From assembly GCA_910578795.1 (NCBI GenBank), contig CAJTSD010000066.1:1070-15978 (forward strand): a stretch of 14,909 nt of DNA, written 5' to 3'. The DNA comes from an uncultured Lachnospiraceae bacterium (GTDB lineage: Bacteria > Bacillota > Clostridia > Lachnospirales > Lachnospiraceae). The position numbers and the translations under genes were made by a program. Below are positions 13,943 through 14,909 of the stretch, piece by piece. Positions within the stretch are counted from its first letter, which is position 1, and each line of letters begins with the position of its first letter. A model generated the notes under the pieces. The model did not search any database and was not told the origin of the DNA. It saw nothing but the letters and a program-made list of their open reading frames with translations.

Positions 13943-14065
13943 TTGTTTCCTTCTAATCTTTATTTAAAACTATTTGATAATACAGTATTAAAAAAGTTGA
14001 ATAAAAATGTATATTCATCTTTTGAACTAATTGCGTATCACAGTGCGCAGGTAGGTATAAAATGA
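13862..14065 (+). pseudogene. 3' remnant of an unidentified gene, broken by an in-frame TAG
   Basis: From 13862 the frame reads SRDVLEHQIESGLYERKGKA, meets TAG at 13940-13942, then continues in the same frame with LFPSNLYLKLFDNTVLKKLN and on to HSAQVGIK, ending at TGA 14063-14065. That stop overlaps the next gene's start as ATGA. Continuing protein-like sequence after the TAG, and a normal 4-base coupling to the next gene, indicate the true 3' end of a lost gene that preceded the 14062 gene. I do not recognise the family. Confidence 0.45.
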
Positions 14066-14580
14066 GAAAACGAAAGATTATTTTTTTTATGGCAGTAACG
14101 CTCGTATTCATTTTATTTGGGAGTTGGTATTATTTTTTTGCAATTAACAAAGATATAAACGGATTAACAAAAAAAGACGTTTGGCAGGCAGAAAAGACGT
14201 TGATTTCCTATATTGATACTTTAAATTTACAAGAACATGATAAAGGGTTAACTCTTTTATCTAAGTTTTATGTAGATAAAAAAGAAGACATGCAGAAAAT
14301 GTTTGAATTGGGTTCAGGAATAATATATGATGCTTTTCAAGCAGACTATATAGAACAAAGTTGTAAAATTAATTTAGGATATATGCAAGAGAGAGAACAG
14401 TATGCTGAATATATACCAGGTGCTAAAATTGTGTATTTTGTTTGCTCCTTTACTGCTGTCGCAAGGCAGGAAGGATCTGAACTCGGTTCAGGATATACTG
14501 CAAATATGAAATATGAAGAATTTGGCTATTATCTAGTGAAAGAACAAGGACAGTGGAAGATTTTATCTTGGGGTTATTAG
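14062..14580 (+). CDS. Membrane-anchored NTF2/DUF4829-like protein
   Basis: This 172-residue protein has an N-terminal MRKRK followed by a hydrophobic segment (about 6-28, IIFFMAVTLVFILFGSWYYF) with no lipobox Cys or clear cleavage site, so it is probably a signal anchor with the domain outside. The domain begins with a helix (WQAEKTLISYIDTLNLQEHD) and ends with GYYLVKEQGQWKILSWGY, the closing strand pair common in DUF4829 and other NTF2-like proteins. The family assignment rests on this ending and the overall layout. Its start overlaps the stop of the upstream remnant as ATGA; GGTAGG at about 14050-14055 can serve as ribosome binding site. It sits between the fused pseudogene and the second lipoprotein copy. 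Confidence 0.65.
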   Translation: MRKRKIIFFMAVTLVFILFGSWYYFFAINKDINGLTKKDVWQAEKTLISYIDTLNLQEHDKGLTLLSKFYVDKKEDMQKMFELGSGIIYDAFQADYIEQSCKINLGYMQEREQYAEYIPGAKIVYFVCSFTAVARQEGSELGSGYTANMKYEEFGYYLVKEQGQWKILSWGY

Positions 14581-14641
14581 TTCAGAGGTTTTGTCAAATG
14601 TAGTTGAAAGACATATATTAAGTCGTTCCTGAATTTGAAAG

Positions 14642-14909
14642 TCGAATTGCTGCCGGATTAGTGTTAAATTATATTACATTTGCACTTTTGTTGCCAGTAA
14701 AGGAAAGGAAAGGAAAGGAATTGGCGCTGCCGGATGAAAATTTCGTGGAGGAAACCAAAATCGAGTGGACGGCGCCAACCGCAGATGGCGGATATATTTT
14801 TCCATATATGAGGGCAAGAGAATATCATTGGAACAGTTGTGGTAATTTTATGTACAATACAATGTCTGGTTTTGTATTCGCTATTTTCCCGACAGAACAA
14901 GCTCTAAAA
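14642..14909 (+). pseudogene. Partial second copy of the lipoprotein gene, runs off the window
   Basis: From about 14678 the sequence encodes ICTFVASKGKE, matching VCTFVAGKGKE of the lipoprotein at 13044-13697. After an AAAGG tract the match resumes in another frame as ELALPDENFVEETKIEWTAP and YIFPYM. A 27-base block (14757-14783) is identical to 13479-13505. The second frame stays open to the window end, with FVFAIF resembling RFAIYG of the first copy. Upstream of about 14675 the similarity fades; no signal peptide, start codon or ribosome binding site is present. It is thus a 5'-truncated, frameshifted paralogue. Confidence 0.75.
14699..14720 (+). repeat. AAAGG pentanucleotide tract
   Basis: AAAGG is repeated four times, followed by AA. 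The homologous place in the first lipoprotein copy (13431-13442) has two units. The 10 extra bases shift the reading frame, which explains why the two halves of this copy lie in different frames. Confidence 0.9.

Overview
The window looks like chromosome of a low-GC Firmicute, most likely a flagellated member of the Lachnospiraceae or a close clostridial relative. This rests on AT-rich intergenic DNA, strong GGAGG-type ribosome binding sites, the protein styles (Firmicute-type Xpt, DUF4303-like and SMI1 proteins) and a hook-associated/FliD-like protein behind a SigD-like promoter. The taxonomy is an inference from family resemblance; no marker gene is present.

Positions 1-5600 (+ strand): the 3' part of a long, very acidic, repeat-containing, membrane-anchored protein that enters from the left edge; then a tight run of housekeeping genes, hisH-hisF (imidazole glycerol phosphate synthase), ung (uracil-DNA glycosylase) and xpt (xanthine phosphoribosyltransferase); then a separately promoted FliD/FlgL-like secreted protein that ends at a strong bidirectional terminator.

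Positions 5720-8244 (- strand): a kduD-type short-chain dehydrogenase downstream of a two-gene ABC importer (permease and ATPase overlapping by 20 bases) of the nitrate/sulfonate/taurine type, with no substrate-binding protein in the window. Positions 8245-8775 hold no intact gene, only decayed reading-frame fragments, a 14-bp tandem repeat and the argH promoter.

Positions 8776-11788 (+ strand): argH (last step of arginine synthesis), asd (aspartate semialdehyde dehydrogenase, the branch point to lysine, threonine and methionine) and a small P-loop kinase that starts directly after the asd stop codon.

Positions 11800-14909 (+ strand) have a different character: a patchwork of small acidic immunity-like proteins (DUF4303-like, SMI1/KNR4), a lipoprotein, a membrane-anchored NTF2-like protein, and several broken genes. 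These are an antisense stub of a RelB/DinJ antitoxin that still carries its promoter and operator-like palindrome, a TrmH/SpoU N-terminus fused in frame to the tail of an unrelated gene, and a partial second copy of the lipoprotein with an expanded AAAGG tract that shifts its frame. I read this as a decaying, recombining accessory islet, possibly a graveyard of toxin-immunity genes. I see no rRNA, tRNA, CRISPR array, riboswitch or complete mobile element.
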